Positions 1 to 8,173 of a DNA stretch of 64,000 nucleotides are shown piece by piece; the first letter of the stretch is position 1; the number at the start of each line of letters is the position of its first letter. The translations under genes and the position numbers were made by a program. The DNA comes from Actinomycetospora chiangmaiensis DSM 45062 (GTDB lineage Bacteria > Actinomycetota > Actinomycetes > Mycobacteriales > Pseudonocardiaceae), in contig NZ_KB903219.1 of assembly GCF_000379625.1 (NCBI RefSeq), positions 1-64,000 of the forward strand. Direction: 5' to 3'. The notes below the pieces were generated by a model that saw nothing but the letters and a program-made list of their open reading frames with translations, was not told the DNA's origin and ran no database searches.

Positions 1-164
1 CCGTCGAGCAGCTCGCCGTCCGGGCCGTTCAGCGACTCCCGCACCCCGGCGTAGGTCAGGGCGTCGAGGGCGACGATCCGGTCACCCGGGTGGACGGACC
101 GCCAGTAGCGGACGAAGTTCGACCCGATGAAACCGGCTGCACCGGTGACGAGGACGGTGGACAC
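1..164 (-). CDS. rfbB: dTDP-glucose 4,6-dehydratase, N-terminal fragment (cut by window edge)
   Basis: Only the first ~54 codons lie in the window; the gene runs off the left edge. The protein opens with a Rossmann NAD-binding loop (VLVTGAAGFIGSN) and then the LDALTYAG segment typical of RmlB/RfbB, the enzyme that converts dTDP-glucose to dTDP-4-keto-6-deoxyglucose for deoxysugar and rhamnose synthesis. The GTG start at 164 is preceded by a Shine-Dalgarno-like AGGAGA. It is divergent from serS. Other extended-SDR epimerases share the N-terminal fold, so the exact substrate is inferred from the short LDALTYAG signature. Confidence 0.75.
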   Translation of the reverse strand, partial: MSTVLVTGAAGFIGSNFVRYWRSVHPGDRIVALDALTYAGVRESLNGPDGELLD

Positions 165-293
165 TCGGTTCTCCTGAGGACATCCGGCGAGTTCGGGCGT
201 ACCCGAACCTAACCGACCGTGCTCGACGGCCGGTCGGGCCGGTGCGGCACCCTGGTGGCCGTTGGTCTCCGACACACCACCCACGAGGACGGC

Positions 294-1595
294 ATGCACG
301 ACGCACGGACGTTGATCGAGCTCGGCGACGAGGCGGTCCGCCGCCTCGCGCGGCGCGGGTACACCCTGGACCTCGCGGGCCTCGAGGCGATGTCCGCGCG
401 GCGCAACTCCTCGATCGCCCGCACCGACGACCTGCGGGCCGAGGCGAAGCGGGTCGCCGCCGAGGTCGGCCGGGTCGCCCGGGAGAGCAAGGGCCAGGGC
501 GAGGAGGTCGAGAAGCTCAAGACCCGCGCCCGCGAGATCAAGGACGAGATCCGCGCGGCCGAGGCGGAGACCGAGGCGGCCGAGGCGGCGCTGCGCGAGG
601 TCCTGCTCGCGATCCCCAACCTCCCCGACGACGACACCCCGGACGGGGACTCCGACGCCGACGCCGTCGAGGTGCGCCGGTGGGGCACGCCCCCGGAGTT
701 CGGCTTCGACGTCCGCGACCACGTGGACCTCGGCGAGGCCATGGGCATCCTCGACTTCGGGCGGGCCGCCAAGCTCTCGGGCGCACGCTTCAGCGTCGCG
801 AAGGGTCCGGGTGCGGTCCTGGAGCGGGCCCTCGCCACCTTCTTCCTGACGATGCACACGGCGCGCCACGGCTACACCGAGTTCTCGGTGCCCTACCTGG
901 TCACCCGCGAGACGATGACGGGCACCGGTCAGCTCCCCAAGTTCGAGGAGGACCTGTTCCGGACGGGGACCGCCGACCGGAGCCTCTACCTCATCCCGAC
1001 GGCCGAGGTCCCGCTCACCAACCTCCACGCCGGCGAGATGCTCGACGCCGACGCGCTGCCCCTGGCCTACACCGCGCACACGCCGTGCTTCCGCTCCGAG
1101 GCGGGCAGCTACGGCCGCGACACCCGGGGGCTGCTGCGCCTGCACCAGTTCGCCAAGGTCGAGATGGTGCGGTTCTGCCGCGAGGAGGAGTCGGGCACCG
1201 AGCTGGAGCTCATGGTGTCGCACGCCGAGAACTGCCTGCAGGCGCTCGGGCTGGCCTACCGCGTGGTGCGCCTCGCCGCGGGCGACATGGGGTTCGCGGC
1301 CCGGACCACCTACGACCTCGAGGTCTGGCTGCCCAGCCAGGGCACCTTCCGCGAGATCTCCTCCTGCTCGGACTGCGGCACCTTCCAGTCGCGGCGCGCC
1401 GCGATCCGGGCCAAGGACGCCCAGGGCGGCCGTGCCCAGGTCGCGACCCTCAACGGCTCGGGGCTGCCGATCGGGCGCTCGCTCGCCGCCCTGCTCGAGC
1501 AGTACCAGGCCGAGGACGGGTCGGTGACGGTCCCGGAGGTCCTGCACCCCTACACCGGGTTCCGCCGCATCCTCGCGGACGGCACCACGGAGTAG
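294..1595 (+). CDS. serS: Serine--tRNA ligase (class II), divergent form
   Basis: Seryl-tRNA synthetase charges tRNA-Ser with serine in the cytoplasm. The 433-aa protein has an N-terminal alpha-helical tRNA-binding arm (about residues 25-105, charged and Ala-rich) and a class II catalytic core. Motif 2 is [14 protein letters not shown], then [15 protein letters not shown], and motif 3 is [20 protein letters not shown]. The ATG at 294 is chosen because it sits just after a GAGGA ribosome site and starts at the usual SerRS N-terminus; the frame is open upstream. The N-terminus ([11 protein letters not shown]) differs from the common actinobacterial MIDLKLLREDP type, so this may be a second SerRS gene. 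It ends 14 nt before the convergent thioesterase. Confidence 0.93.
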   Translation: MHDARTLIELGDEAVRRLARRGYTLDLAGLEAMSARRNSSIARTDDLRAEAKRVAAEVGRVARESKGQGEEVEKLKTRAREIKDEIRAAEAETEAAEAALREVLLAIPNLPDDDTPDGDSDADAVEVRRWGTPPEFGFDVRDHVDLGEAMGILDFGRAAKLSGARFSVAKGPGAVLERALATFFLTMHTARHGYTEFSVPYLVTRETMTGTGQLPKFEEDLFRTGTADRSLYLIPTAEVPLTNLHAGEMLDADALPLAYTAHTPCFRSEAGSYGRDTRGLLRLHQFAKVEMVRFCREEESGTELELMVSHAENCLQALGLAYRVVRLAAGDMGFAARTTYDLEVWLPSQGTFREISSCSDCGTFQSRRAAIRAKDAQGGRAQVATLNGSGLPIGRSLAALLEQYQAEDGSVTVPEVLHPYTGFRRILADGTTE

Positions 1596-1608
1596 GTCGC
1601 AGGAGGGC

Positions 1609-2454
1609 TCAGCGGCGGACGGCGGCCAGCTGCGAGGCCTGGCCGACCATCCGGCCCGTCGCGTCCCAGACCCGGCAGCTCTCGTGCATGCGGTCGCCCA
1701 CCAGGTGGTCGAGCCACTGCGTGATCCGCAGCGGGCCGGGGGCCGGCAACGCGTGCACGTGGGCGGTCAGCGACATCGTCGGCGACCAGCCGTAGATGCC
1801 CAGGTCGAAGCAGGCCGGCGGCAGGATGTCCAGCGCCACCAGCAGGCCGACGGGGGACCAGGGCTCGCGGGTGTCGAGTTCCGCCCACCCCGTGAGCCGG
1901 CCCTCCCCCGACGGCCGGCCCGCCAGGAAACCCGTGGACGACGGCTGCAGGCGCGTGTCGACCACCCGCATGATCGGGAGCCCGCCGCGCCCGTCGTCGG
2001 TGTTCTCCGGCCGCCGCTCGCAGTCGTCGAACGGTGTCACCGCGATCGGGGCGGGGGAGACGTCGCCGTCGAGCGGGGTCGGGTCCGGGGTGCGGCCGAG
2101 CACCATCGCGGCCTCGACGCAGGGCCGGTCCTCCTGGCGCAGCAGCACCCGTACCTGCGTGGCGCCGCGGCCCCGGCGCAGGACCGTGACGTCCACGTCG
2201 GCCGGCCCGGGATCGGGGGCGCGCAGGAACGTCCCCGTGACCGCCTGCGGGAAGCCGTGGCCCTCCGACCCCCTGTCGGCGTGCTCAGTTGCCTGGTCGG
2301 GAGAGAGTTCGTCCACGGCGGCCTGCGCGAGGACCGCGAGCAGGTAGCCGCCGTGGAGCTTGGGGCCGATGCCCCACTGCTCGTCGAGCACGAGCGAGCG
2401 GTGGCCCGCCTCCCCGGTGGGCGAGGAGGCGACCGCCTTGACGAGGTCGAGCAT
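1609..2454 (-). CDS. Acyl-CoA thioesterase-family protein (double hotdog)
   Basis: A 281-aa cytoplasmic protein resembling the thioesterase-like (TesB/PF13622-type) superfamily, which hydrolyses acyl-CoA to free acid and CoA. Visible support: the early segment GPKLHGGYLLAVLAQAAVDEL, which matches the hotdog central helix (H-GG-LLA), an internal beta-rich half, and the C-terminal ITQWLDHLVGDRMHESCRVWDATGRMVGQASQL, typical of the second hotdog (heavy 'D-x-G-x-x-V/A-x-x-x-Q' ending). Its ATG overlaps by one base the stop of the upstream small protein (TGATG), so the two are translationally coupled. Substrate cannot be told. Confidence 0.8.
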   Translation of the reverse strand: MLDLVKAVASSPTGEAGHRSLVLDEQWGIGPKLHGGYLLAVLAQAAVDELSPDQATEHADRGSEGHGFPQAVTGTFLRAPDPGPADVDVTVLRRGRGATQVRVLLRQEDRPCVEAAMVLGRTPDPTPLDGDVSPAPIAVTPFDDCERRPENTDDGRGGLPIMRVVDTRLQPSSTGFLAGRPSGEGRLTGWAELDTREPWSPVGLLVALDILPPACFDLGIYGWSPTMSLTAHVHALPAPGPLRITQWLDHLVGDRMHESCRVWDATGRMVGQASQLAAVRR

Positions 2455-2891
2455 CAGACCCGCGGGGGACGCGGTGCGTCCGGGTCGGGTGCGGTGTGCG
2501 GCGGCGCGGGGTCGCCGGCGGTGGCCCCGGGGCCGGCCGGGCCGCTGAACCCGTCCGGGCCCGCCGGTGGCGCGCTCGCGGGCGGCGGCGGGGTGGCCGC
2601 CCCGCCCGGTGCCGGGTCGCCGGCGGTGGCGCCGGGGGCGTGCGGCTCCCCGGAGGCCGGGGTGTTCGGAGCACCCTGGCTCGCGACCCAGCCCACGCCC
2701 TCGTCGACCTTGGCCTGGGCCTTGTCGATCTGGTCGTGGTACTTGCCGCCGGTCTTCTCGTCGACCCAGCGGGCGGCCTTGCCGAGTACGCCGGAGATCG
2801 TGTCCTGGTTCTCGGACACCTTCTGGCTGACGGTGTCGCGCAGGTCGGACGCCATCTGCTTGCCCTGCCGGGCCAGCTCGTCGCGGTCCAT
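2454..2891 (-). CDS. MT0933-like antitoxin-family small protein with Pro-rich tail
   Basis: The 145-aa product starts MDRDELARQGKQMASDLRDTVSQKVSENQ; the first ~65 residues form a charged amphipathic helix (GKAARWVDEKTGGKYHDQIDKAQAKVDEG) like the actinobacterial MT0933/Rv0909 antitoxin family. Residues after ~75 are a low-complexity Pro/Ala/Gly tail, longer than usual for the family. The ATG at 2891 is preferred over the upstream in-frame ATG because the helix begins there. It is the first gene of a two-gene unit with the thioesterase. No toxin gene is adjacent, so the antitoxin label rests on family resemblance only. Confidence 0.6.
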   Translation of the reverse strand: MDRDELARQGKQMASDLRDTVSQKVSENQDTISGVLGKAARWVDEKTGGKYHDQIDKAQAKVDEGVGWVASQGAPNTPASGEPHAPGATAGDPAPGGAATPPPPASAPPAGPDGFSGPAGPGATAGDPAPPHTAPDPDAPRPPRV

Positions 2892-3174
2892 GGGTTCCTC
2901 ATTCGTCGAACGGCCGCCGTCTCCTGTCGACCCTCCGGCGACCCGGGCGTCGAGTCTAGCCAGCCGGGGAAGCCGGAACACGCAGTCACGAGACGGTCAC
3001 ACCCAGGTCATCACCGGGTCGCGAGTGGCTCCGGTGACGGGGTGCCGACATCGCGCGTGGACGGACACGGCACCATGGGACCCCGGGCGCCCGGCACGGT
3101 CACGTGCCCGGACGCGGAGCGGGTGCGGGGGATCCCGGCCTGAGCAGGGGTGACGACGAGGAGGCACGCGGGCG

Positions 3175-4656
3175 GTGAGTTCGACGGAGGCGGGACCCCC
3201 GTCCACCGTGGGTGCGGGCCGGTACACCCTGGGCGACCTCATCGGTCGCGGTGGCGCGGCAGAGGTCTACCGCGCCCGCGACGAGCTGCTCGGTCGCGAC
3301 GTCGCGGTGAAGCTGTTCCCGGCCGGCGTCGGTGAGGCCGACGAGTCCCGGCGCCAGCGCGAGGTCCAGACGCTCGCGGGGATGAACCACCCCGGCCTGG
3401 TGACGATCTACGACGTCGGCGCCGAGGGCAGCCGCGCGTACTTCGTCATGCAGCTCATCGAGGGCGAGTCGCTCGCGGACCGGATCCGCTCCGGCCCGTT
3501 GCGGCCCGGCGACGTCGTCGCCCTGGGCGCGGCCCTCGGCGACGCGCTGACCTACGTGCACCGCCACGGCGTCGTGCACCGCGACATCAAGCCGGGCAAC
3601 GTGCTGCTCGACACCGAGGGCCGTCCGCACCTGTCCGACTTCGGGATCGCCGTCCTCGCCGACGCCACCAACATCACCGCCACCGGCATGGTGATCGGCA
3701 CCGCGTCGTACCTCTCCCCGGAGCAGGTCCGCGGCCAGCCGGTCGGCCCGGCGTCCGACGTCTACGCGCTCGGGCTGGTCCTGCTCGAGTGCATCACCGC
3801 GCGGCGCGAGTACCCGGGCAACGCCCTCGAGGCGGCCGTGGCCCGGCTGCACCGTCCGCCGGACGTCCCGACGGACCTCCCGCCCGCCCTGTACGGGCTG
3901 CTCGTGGCGATGACCCGCGACGAGCCCGCCGAGCGGCCCACCACCGAGCAGGTGGTCGGGGAGCTGCGGGCCATCTCCCGCGAGGCCGGGATGGACGCGG
4001 AGACCGTGCTCGCGCCCGCCCCGACGACCGGCACGGGCGCCACCTACGCGATGGGCCCGCCCCTCGCGCCGCCGGGCACCGGCGCCACCTACGCCATGAA
4101 CCAGGGGGCCCCGCCCGGGTACGACCCGTACGGCGCCACCCAGCGCGTCGGCACCCCGCCCGGCGGCTACCCGCCGTACGGGTACGCCGCGGACGGGCGC
4201 ACCGCCGTCGTCGGCCCGGGCACCATGACGGGCGGCCCCTACGCCCCCGCGGCGCCGCGACGGACGGCACGGGGTCCGATCATCGCCGCGATCGTCGCGG
4301 TGCTGCTCGTCGCGGCCGGGGTCGGCGCGTACGCGCTGTTCGGCAACCGCTCCACCGAGCTGCCCGCCCCGGCGCCCACGTCGGTCCCGGCGCCGGTGCT
4401 GACGACCACCACGACGACCACCGAGGCCGAGACCTCCACCCGACGCCGGACCACCACGACGGTGCCGCCGACGACGGTCGCTCCCCCGCCGGTGACCACT
4501 ACGGTCGCGCCGCCGCCTCCGGTGACCACCACCGAACCGCCCACCACGACGACGACCACCCCGGCGGCCGCCGGCGGTGGCAACGCCGGCGGCGCTGGCG
4601 GTGGCGGTGGCGTCGTCCCCGGCCAGTTCCGCGGCGGTCAGGGGCAGGGCAACTAG
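3175..4656 (+). CDS. Transmembrane serine/threonine protein kinase
   Basis: A 493-aa Hanks-type kinase. Visible residues: glycine loop LIGRGGAAEVYRA, catalytic lysine K46 (VAVK), HRD at 135-137 (VHRDIKPGNVLL), DFG at 155 (DFGIAV), and the TASYLSPEQVRG activation-segment end. Residues ~275-365 are a Gly/Pro/Tyr-rich juxtamembrane linker with a repeated ATYAM motif; a single membrane helix spans about 368-391. The outside part is only ~100 residues of Thr/Pro runs and a Gly-rich end, with no PASTA or other sensor domain. The GTG start follows GAGGAGG. The kinase would act at the inner membrane face; no partner is evident nearby. Confidence 0.93.
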   Translation: MSSTEAGPPSTVGAGRYTLGDLIGRGGAAEVYRARDELLGRDVAVKLFPAGVGEADESRRQREVQTLAGMNHPGLVTIYDVGAEGSRAYFVMQLIEGESLADRIRSGPLRPGDVVALGAALGDALTYVHRHGVVHRDIKPGNVLLDTEGRPHLSDFGIAVLADATNITATGMVIGTASYLSPEQVRGQPVGPASDVYALGLVLLECITARREYPGNALEAAVARLHRPPDVPTDLPPALYGLLVAMTRDEPAERPTTEQVVGELRAISREAGMDAETVLAPAPTTGTGATYAMGPPLAPPGTGATYAMNQGAPPGYDPYGATQRVGTPPGGYPPYGYAADGRTAVVGPGTMTGGPYAPAAPRRTARGPIIAAIVAVLLVAAGVGAYALFGNRSTELPAPAPTSVPAPVLTTTTTTTEAETSTRRRTTTTVPPTTVAPPPVTTTVAPPPPVTTTEPPTTTTTTPAAAGGGNAGGAGGGGGVVPGQFRGGQGQGN

Positions 4657-4679
4657 CGCGGGGTCTGCCGCGCCAGTGC

Positions 4680-4809
4680 GACGTCGGGCAGGTCCGACGC
4701 GGGCCGGGCCTGCATGGGGTGCACCTCATGGTTCGGGCCGCCTCGCCCACTTCGCGAGCCTGACGTCCGGTAGGTCCGACGGGCGCGGGCGTTGCGTGGT
4801 GTGCACCTC
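4680..4809. repeat. Two imperfect 48-bp direct repeats downstream of the kinase
   Basis: Copies at 4680-4727 and 4762-4809 share 38 of 48 positions, including the blocks AGGTCCGACG and GTGCACCTC at matched positions. They lie in the non-coding gap between the convergent kinase and GH65 genes, before a hairpin. Confidence 0.6.
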
Positions 4810-4828
4810 GCAGCGCCGACCGGACGGT

Positions 4829-4863
4829 CCCGACGGCGGGTTGGACCACCACCCGCCGTCGGG
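4829..4863. terminator. Bidirectional hairpin terminator between convergent genes
   Basis: A perfect 13-bp inverted repeat (CCCGACGGCGGGT and its complement) with a 9-nt loop stands immediately after the stop of the GH65 gene and downstream of the kinase gene. There is no T-run, as is usual for high-GC actinobacterial terminators. Confidence 0.75.
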
Positions 4864-4869
4864 AAGGCG

Positions 4870-7272
4870 CTACTGGTGCAGCCGCCGGAAGAGCGGCGCG
4901 CGGCCGGCGGGCTGCTCGACGACCCCGGTCGCGGGGAGGGCCGGGATGTCGAGGGTGACCGGCTCGCCGACCGTAAGGGTGAGGGCCTCGTCGTGGTGGC
5001 GCAGGTCGAGGTCCTCCTCGGAGGTGGCGGACATGCCGGCGGGACCGCTCCCCCTCGTGGGCGCCTCCAGGGTGTAGGTCGCCTGTCCGTGGCCGATCTC
5101 GACGTGGACGGACCGCCCGCGCCAGAGCACCCGGAACCGCAGGCCGGACACCGCCGAGGGCAGCCGCGGGGCGAAGGTCAGCGACCCGTTGTGCGAGCGC
5201 ATCCCGCCGAGGCCCTGGATGATCGCCGTCCAGCTGCTGGCCGTGGCCGCGAGGTGGATGCCGTCGCGGACGTTGTTCTCCAGGTCGGCGAGGTCCATCT
5301 GGACGGACTCGCAGAGGTAGTCGTAGGCCAGGTCGAGGTGGCCGGTCTCGGCGGCCATCACCGCGAGGGTGCCGGGGGAGAGCGACGAGTCGCGGACGGT
5401 GATGCGCTCGTAGTAGGCGAAGTTCGCGACCTTCTGCTCCGGGGTGAACGCGTCCGGGCACTGGACCATGGCGAGGACGAGGTCGGGCTGCTTGACGACC
5501 TGCTTGCGGTACAGGTCGAAGTACGGGTAGTTCAGCAGCAGCGGGTAGGCGTCCTCGGGTGTGTTCTCGAAGTCCCAGAACGCGTGCGAGGTGAAGCCCT
5601 CGGCCTGCTGGTGGACGCCGAGCTTCTCGTCGTAGGGGATCACCATCGCGGTGGCGGCGGCCCGCCAGCTCGCGATCTCCTCGCTGTGCACGCCGAGCCG
5701 CTCGGCCTCGCGCGGGTGGCGGACGCAGACGTCGGCCGCGCCGCGCAGGTTCCGCTGCGCCATGAGGTTCGTGTAGACGTTGTTGTCCGCGACCGCGGAG
5801 TACTCGTCGGGCCCGGTGACGCCGTCGATGCGGAAGTTGGACGCCGAGTCGTGGTGGCCGAGCGAGCGCCACAGCCGGGCGGTGCCGACGAGCAGGTCGA
5901 CCCCGACCTCGCGCTCGAAGTCGGTGTCGGCGGTCGCCGAGACGTAGCGGAGCACGGCGTCGGCGATGTCGGCGTTGACGTGGAACGCGGCGGTGCCCGC
6001 GGGCCAGTACCCCGAGCACTCCTCGCCGCGGATCGTCCGCCAGGCGAACGCCGCGCCCTCGAGCCCGAGCGTCGCGGCGTGCGCGGTGGCGATGTCGAGG
6101 GTCGAGTGCCGCCAGCGGAGGGCGTCGGCCGCCACCCGCGGGTTGGTGTGCATGAAGACCGGGAGCACGAACGTCTCGCAGTCCCAGAAGCTGTGGCCGT
6201 CGTAGCCCTGCCCGGTCAGCCCCTTCGCGCCGATCGCGCGCTTCTCCGCGCGGGAGCCGGCCTGCAGCACGTGGAACAGCGAGAAGCGGATGGCCTGCTG
6301 CAGCCGCGGGTCGCCGTCGATCTCGATGTCGGCGCGCGCCCAGAACGCGTCCAGGTACTCCCGCTGCGCCGCCACCAGGCCGTCCCAGCCGGTGTAGAGC
6401 GACGCGTCCAGGGCGGCCTCGACCTGGTCGACGATCGCGGGCTGGGAGCGCGTGCTCGACCAGCCGTAGGCCAGGTACTTGACGATGCGCAGCGACTGCC
6501 CCGGCTTGAGGCGGCAGATCACGGTGGTCCGCCCGACGTTCTTCGAGCAGGAACTCTCCACCTGCACGTCGTCGGGCCCGAAGACCTGGTGCTCCATCGC
6601 CGCGCCGACGCGCAGCTCGGACCGCTTGGTCTGGTGCGTCATCCGCGCGCCGTAGGTCGAGTGCGAGTTGTGCTCCGGCGCGAGCGGCTTGGTCAGCGCG
6701 GCGGCCACCCGCGGGTCGCCGGTGATCTCCGGCATCTGCTCGTTGGCGAACAGCTCGGACTGGATCACCAGGAGCGCGTCGCTGCCGGAGTCCTCGGGGA
6801 TCTTCACCTCGTAGGAGATGGCGGCGACCGCCCGCTGCGAGAAGCTGACCAGCCGCTGCGAGGTGACGTCGACGCGCTGCCCGTTCGGTGAGGTCCACTC
6901 GACGTGCCGGGTGAGCAGGCCGCTGCGCATGTCGAGGGTGCGCTGGTGGTCGTGCACCTGGCCGTAGCGCACGTCGAGGGGCTCGTCGTCGACCAGCAGC
7001 CGGATCAGCTTGCCGTTTGGCACGTTGACCAGCGTCTGGTTCTCCTCCGGGAACCCGAAGCCGCCCTCGGCGTGCGGCATCGGCCGGGACTCGAAGAACG
7101 AGTTGAGGTACGTGCCGGGCATCCGGTGCGGCTCGCCCTCGTCGAGGTTGCCGCGCATCCCGACGTGCCCGTTGGCGAGGGCGAACAACGACTCGGTCGC
7201 GCCGAGGAGGTCGACGTCGAGCTCGGGCTCGTGCACGCACCAGGGGTCGACCGTGAACACGTTCGAGATCAC
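4870..7272 (-). CDS. Glycoside hydrolase family 65 disaccharide phosphorylase (trehalose/maltose/kojibiose type)
   Basis: The 800-aa protein has the GH65 plan: N-terminal beta-sandwich (ending around residue 270), linker, (alpha/alpha)6 barrel with FWDCETFVLPVF, and a C-terminal beta domain. The predicted catalytic acid is E490 in GVTGPDEYSAVADNNVYTN. The phosphate-binding site typical of GH65 is expected near the C-terminal GIHLAATASSWTAII segment (H-x-A-x-x-x-G-x-W type). These enzymes split an alpha-linked glucose disaccharide with phosphate, giving beta-glucose 1-phosphate and glucose. The GTG start at 7272 gives MISNVFTVDPWCVHEPELD, the usual family N-terminus. It is divergent, 53 bp from an IclR regulator. 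No beta-phosphoglucomutase gene is next to it, so the exact disaccharide is open. Confidence 0.9.
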   Translation of the reverse strand: MISNVFTVDPWCVHEPELDVDLLGATESLFALANGHVGMRGNLDEGEPHRMPGTYLNSFFESRPMPHAEGGFGFPEENQTLVNVPNGKLIRLLVDDEPLDVRYGQVHDHQRTLDMRSGLLTRHVEWTSPNGQRVDVTSQRLVSFSQRAVAAISYEVKIPEDSGSDALLVIQSELFANEQMPEITGDPRVAAALTKPLAPEHNSHSTYGARMTHQTKRSELRVGAAMEHQVFGPDDVQVESSCSKNVGRTTVICRLKPGQSLRIVKYLAYGWSSTRSQPAIVDQVEAALDASLYTGWDGLVAAQREYLDAFWARADIEIDGDPRLQQAIRFSLFHVLQAGSRAEKRAIGAKGLTGQGYDGHSFWDCETFVLPVFMHTNPRVAADALRWRHSTLDIATAHAATLGLEGAAFAWRTIRGEECSGYWPAGTAAFHVNADIADAVLRYVSATADTDFEREVGVDLLVGTARLWRSLGHHDSASNFRIDGVTGPDEYSAVADNNVYTNLMAQRNLRGAADVCVRHPREAERLGVHSEEIASWRAAATAMVIPYDEKLGVHQQAEGFTSHAFWDFENTPEDAYPLLLNYPYFDLYRKQVVKQPDLVLAMVQCPDAFTPEQKVANFAYYERITVRDSSLSPGTLAVMAAETGHLDLAYDYLCESVQMDLADLENNVRDGIHLAATASSWTAIIQGLGGMRSHNGSLTFAPRLPSAVSGLRFRVLWRGRSVHVEIGHGQATYTLEAPTRGSGPAGMSATSEEDLDLRHHDEALTLTVGEPVTLDIPALPATGVVEQPAGRAPLFRRLHQ

Positions 7273-7325
7273 CCGGGGACTGTAACCATTCCGAAGGGGC
7301 TTCAGACCTCGGCCGTTCGGTCAAG

Positions 7326-8141
7326 ATGACTCCCATGGCGGCTCTCGGCTCGGTGCACCGCGCCCTGCGGGTGCTCGAGGTGGTCGCGGAGGCCGGCGAC
7401 GGCATCACCGCGAAGGCTGTGGCCCGGCGGCTCGAGTACAACCTCTCGACCACCTACCACCTGCTCACGAGCCTGGTGGCGGACGGCTACCTGGTGCGGC
7501 TCGAACCGGCGCGCGGCTTCGGGCTCGGCCCCAAGCTGCCCGCGCTGAACGACCGGCTGCGCTCCCAGCTGCCGATCCCGCCCGGCCTCGGCGCCACCCT
7601 GCGCGAGGCCCACGCCCTCGCCGGCGCCGCGGTCCTCTACGCCGCCTTCCGCGACGCGGACGTCGTCGTCGTCGACGTCGACGACTGCCCCGCGCACCCC
7701 GTCCCCACGATCTCGACGTGGCGCGGCGCGCTGCACGCGACCGCCGTCGGGAAGCTGCTGCTCGCGGACCTGTCGTCCCCGCGCCTCACCGAGGTCCTCG
7801 CCCGCGACGGCCAGCGTCGCCACGCCCACCGGACCATCCTCGATCCCGACGAGCTCGACTGGGAGCTCGACCAGGTCCGTCGTCGGGACCTCGCGCTGGA
7901 CCGCAGCGAGTTCCACGAGCGGCTGGCGTGCATGGCGGCGCCGGTCCGGCGTCCCCTTCCCGACGGCGGGCGCGGCGAGCTGGTCGGCGCGGTGTCGGTG
8001 GCGGTCCCGGTGGTCCCCGCCGGCGGCCCGGGCAGCCTCTTCGACCGCCGGGCCCGCATGGAGCGGGCGGTGCGGGGCGCGGCGGACCGGGCGGCGTCCG
8101 CGTTCGAGGACGAGGTTTCCGTCAGGTGGGACCGGGGCTGA
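7326..8141 (+). CDS. IclR-family transcriptional regulator
   Basis: A 271-aa DNA-binding regulator. Residues 5-75 form the winged helix-turn-helix (ALGSVHRALRVLEVVAEAG, then AVARRLEYNLSTTYHLLTSLVADGYLVRL). The C-terminal half is the IclR effector-binding domain (ALHATAVGKLLLADLSSPR is its hallmark, then a Gly/Val-rich core). Start is ATG 7326; ATG 7335 in the same frame is an alternative. Divergent from the GH65 gene with a 53-bp shared promoter space, and 32 bp upstream of the MetE-like gene, so it may control either or both. Effector unknown. Confidence 0.92.
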   Translation: MTPMAALGSVHRALRVLEVVAEAGDGITAKAVARRLEYNLSTTYHLLTSLVADGYLVRLEPARGFGLGPKLPALNDRLRSQLPIPPGLGATLREAHALAGAAVLYAAFRDADVVVVDVDDCPAHPVPTISTWRGALHATAVGKLLLADLSSPRLTEVLARDGQRRHAHRTILDPDELDWELDQVRRRDLALDRSEFHERLACMAAPVRRPLPDGGRGELVGAVSVAVPVVPAGGPGSLFDRRARMERAVRGAADRAASAFEDEVSVRWDRG

Positions 8142-8173
8142 TCACACCCGTCGTCATGCGGTGAGCTGTGCGC

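Noticed and set aside
4499-7453. A 984-codon minus-strand frame covering the GH65 gene and the kinase tail
   Set aside because: It is another frame of the GH65 gene and is Arg/Pro-rich; the 800-aa frame has all GH65 motifs.
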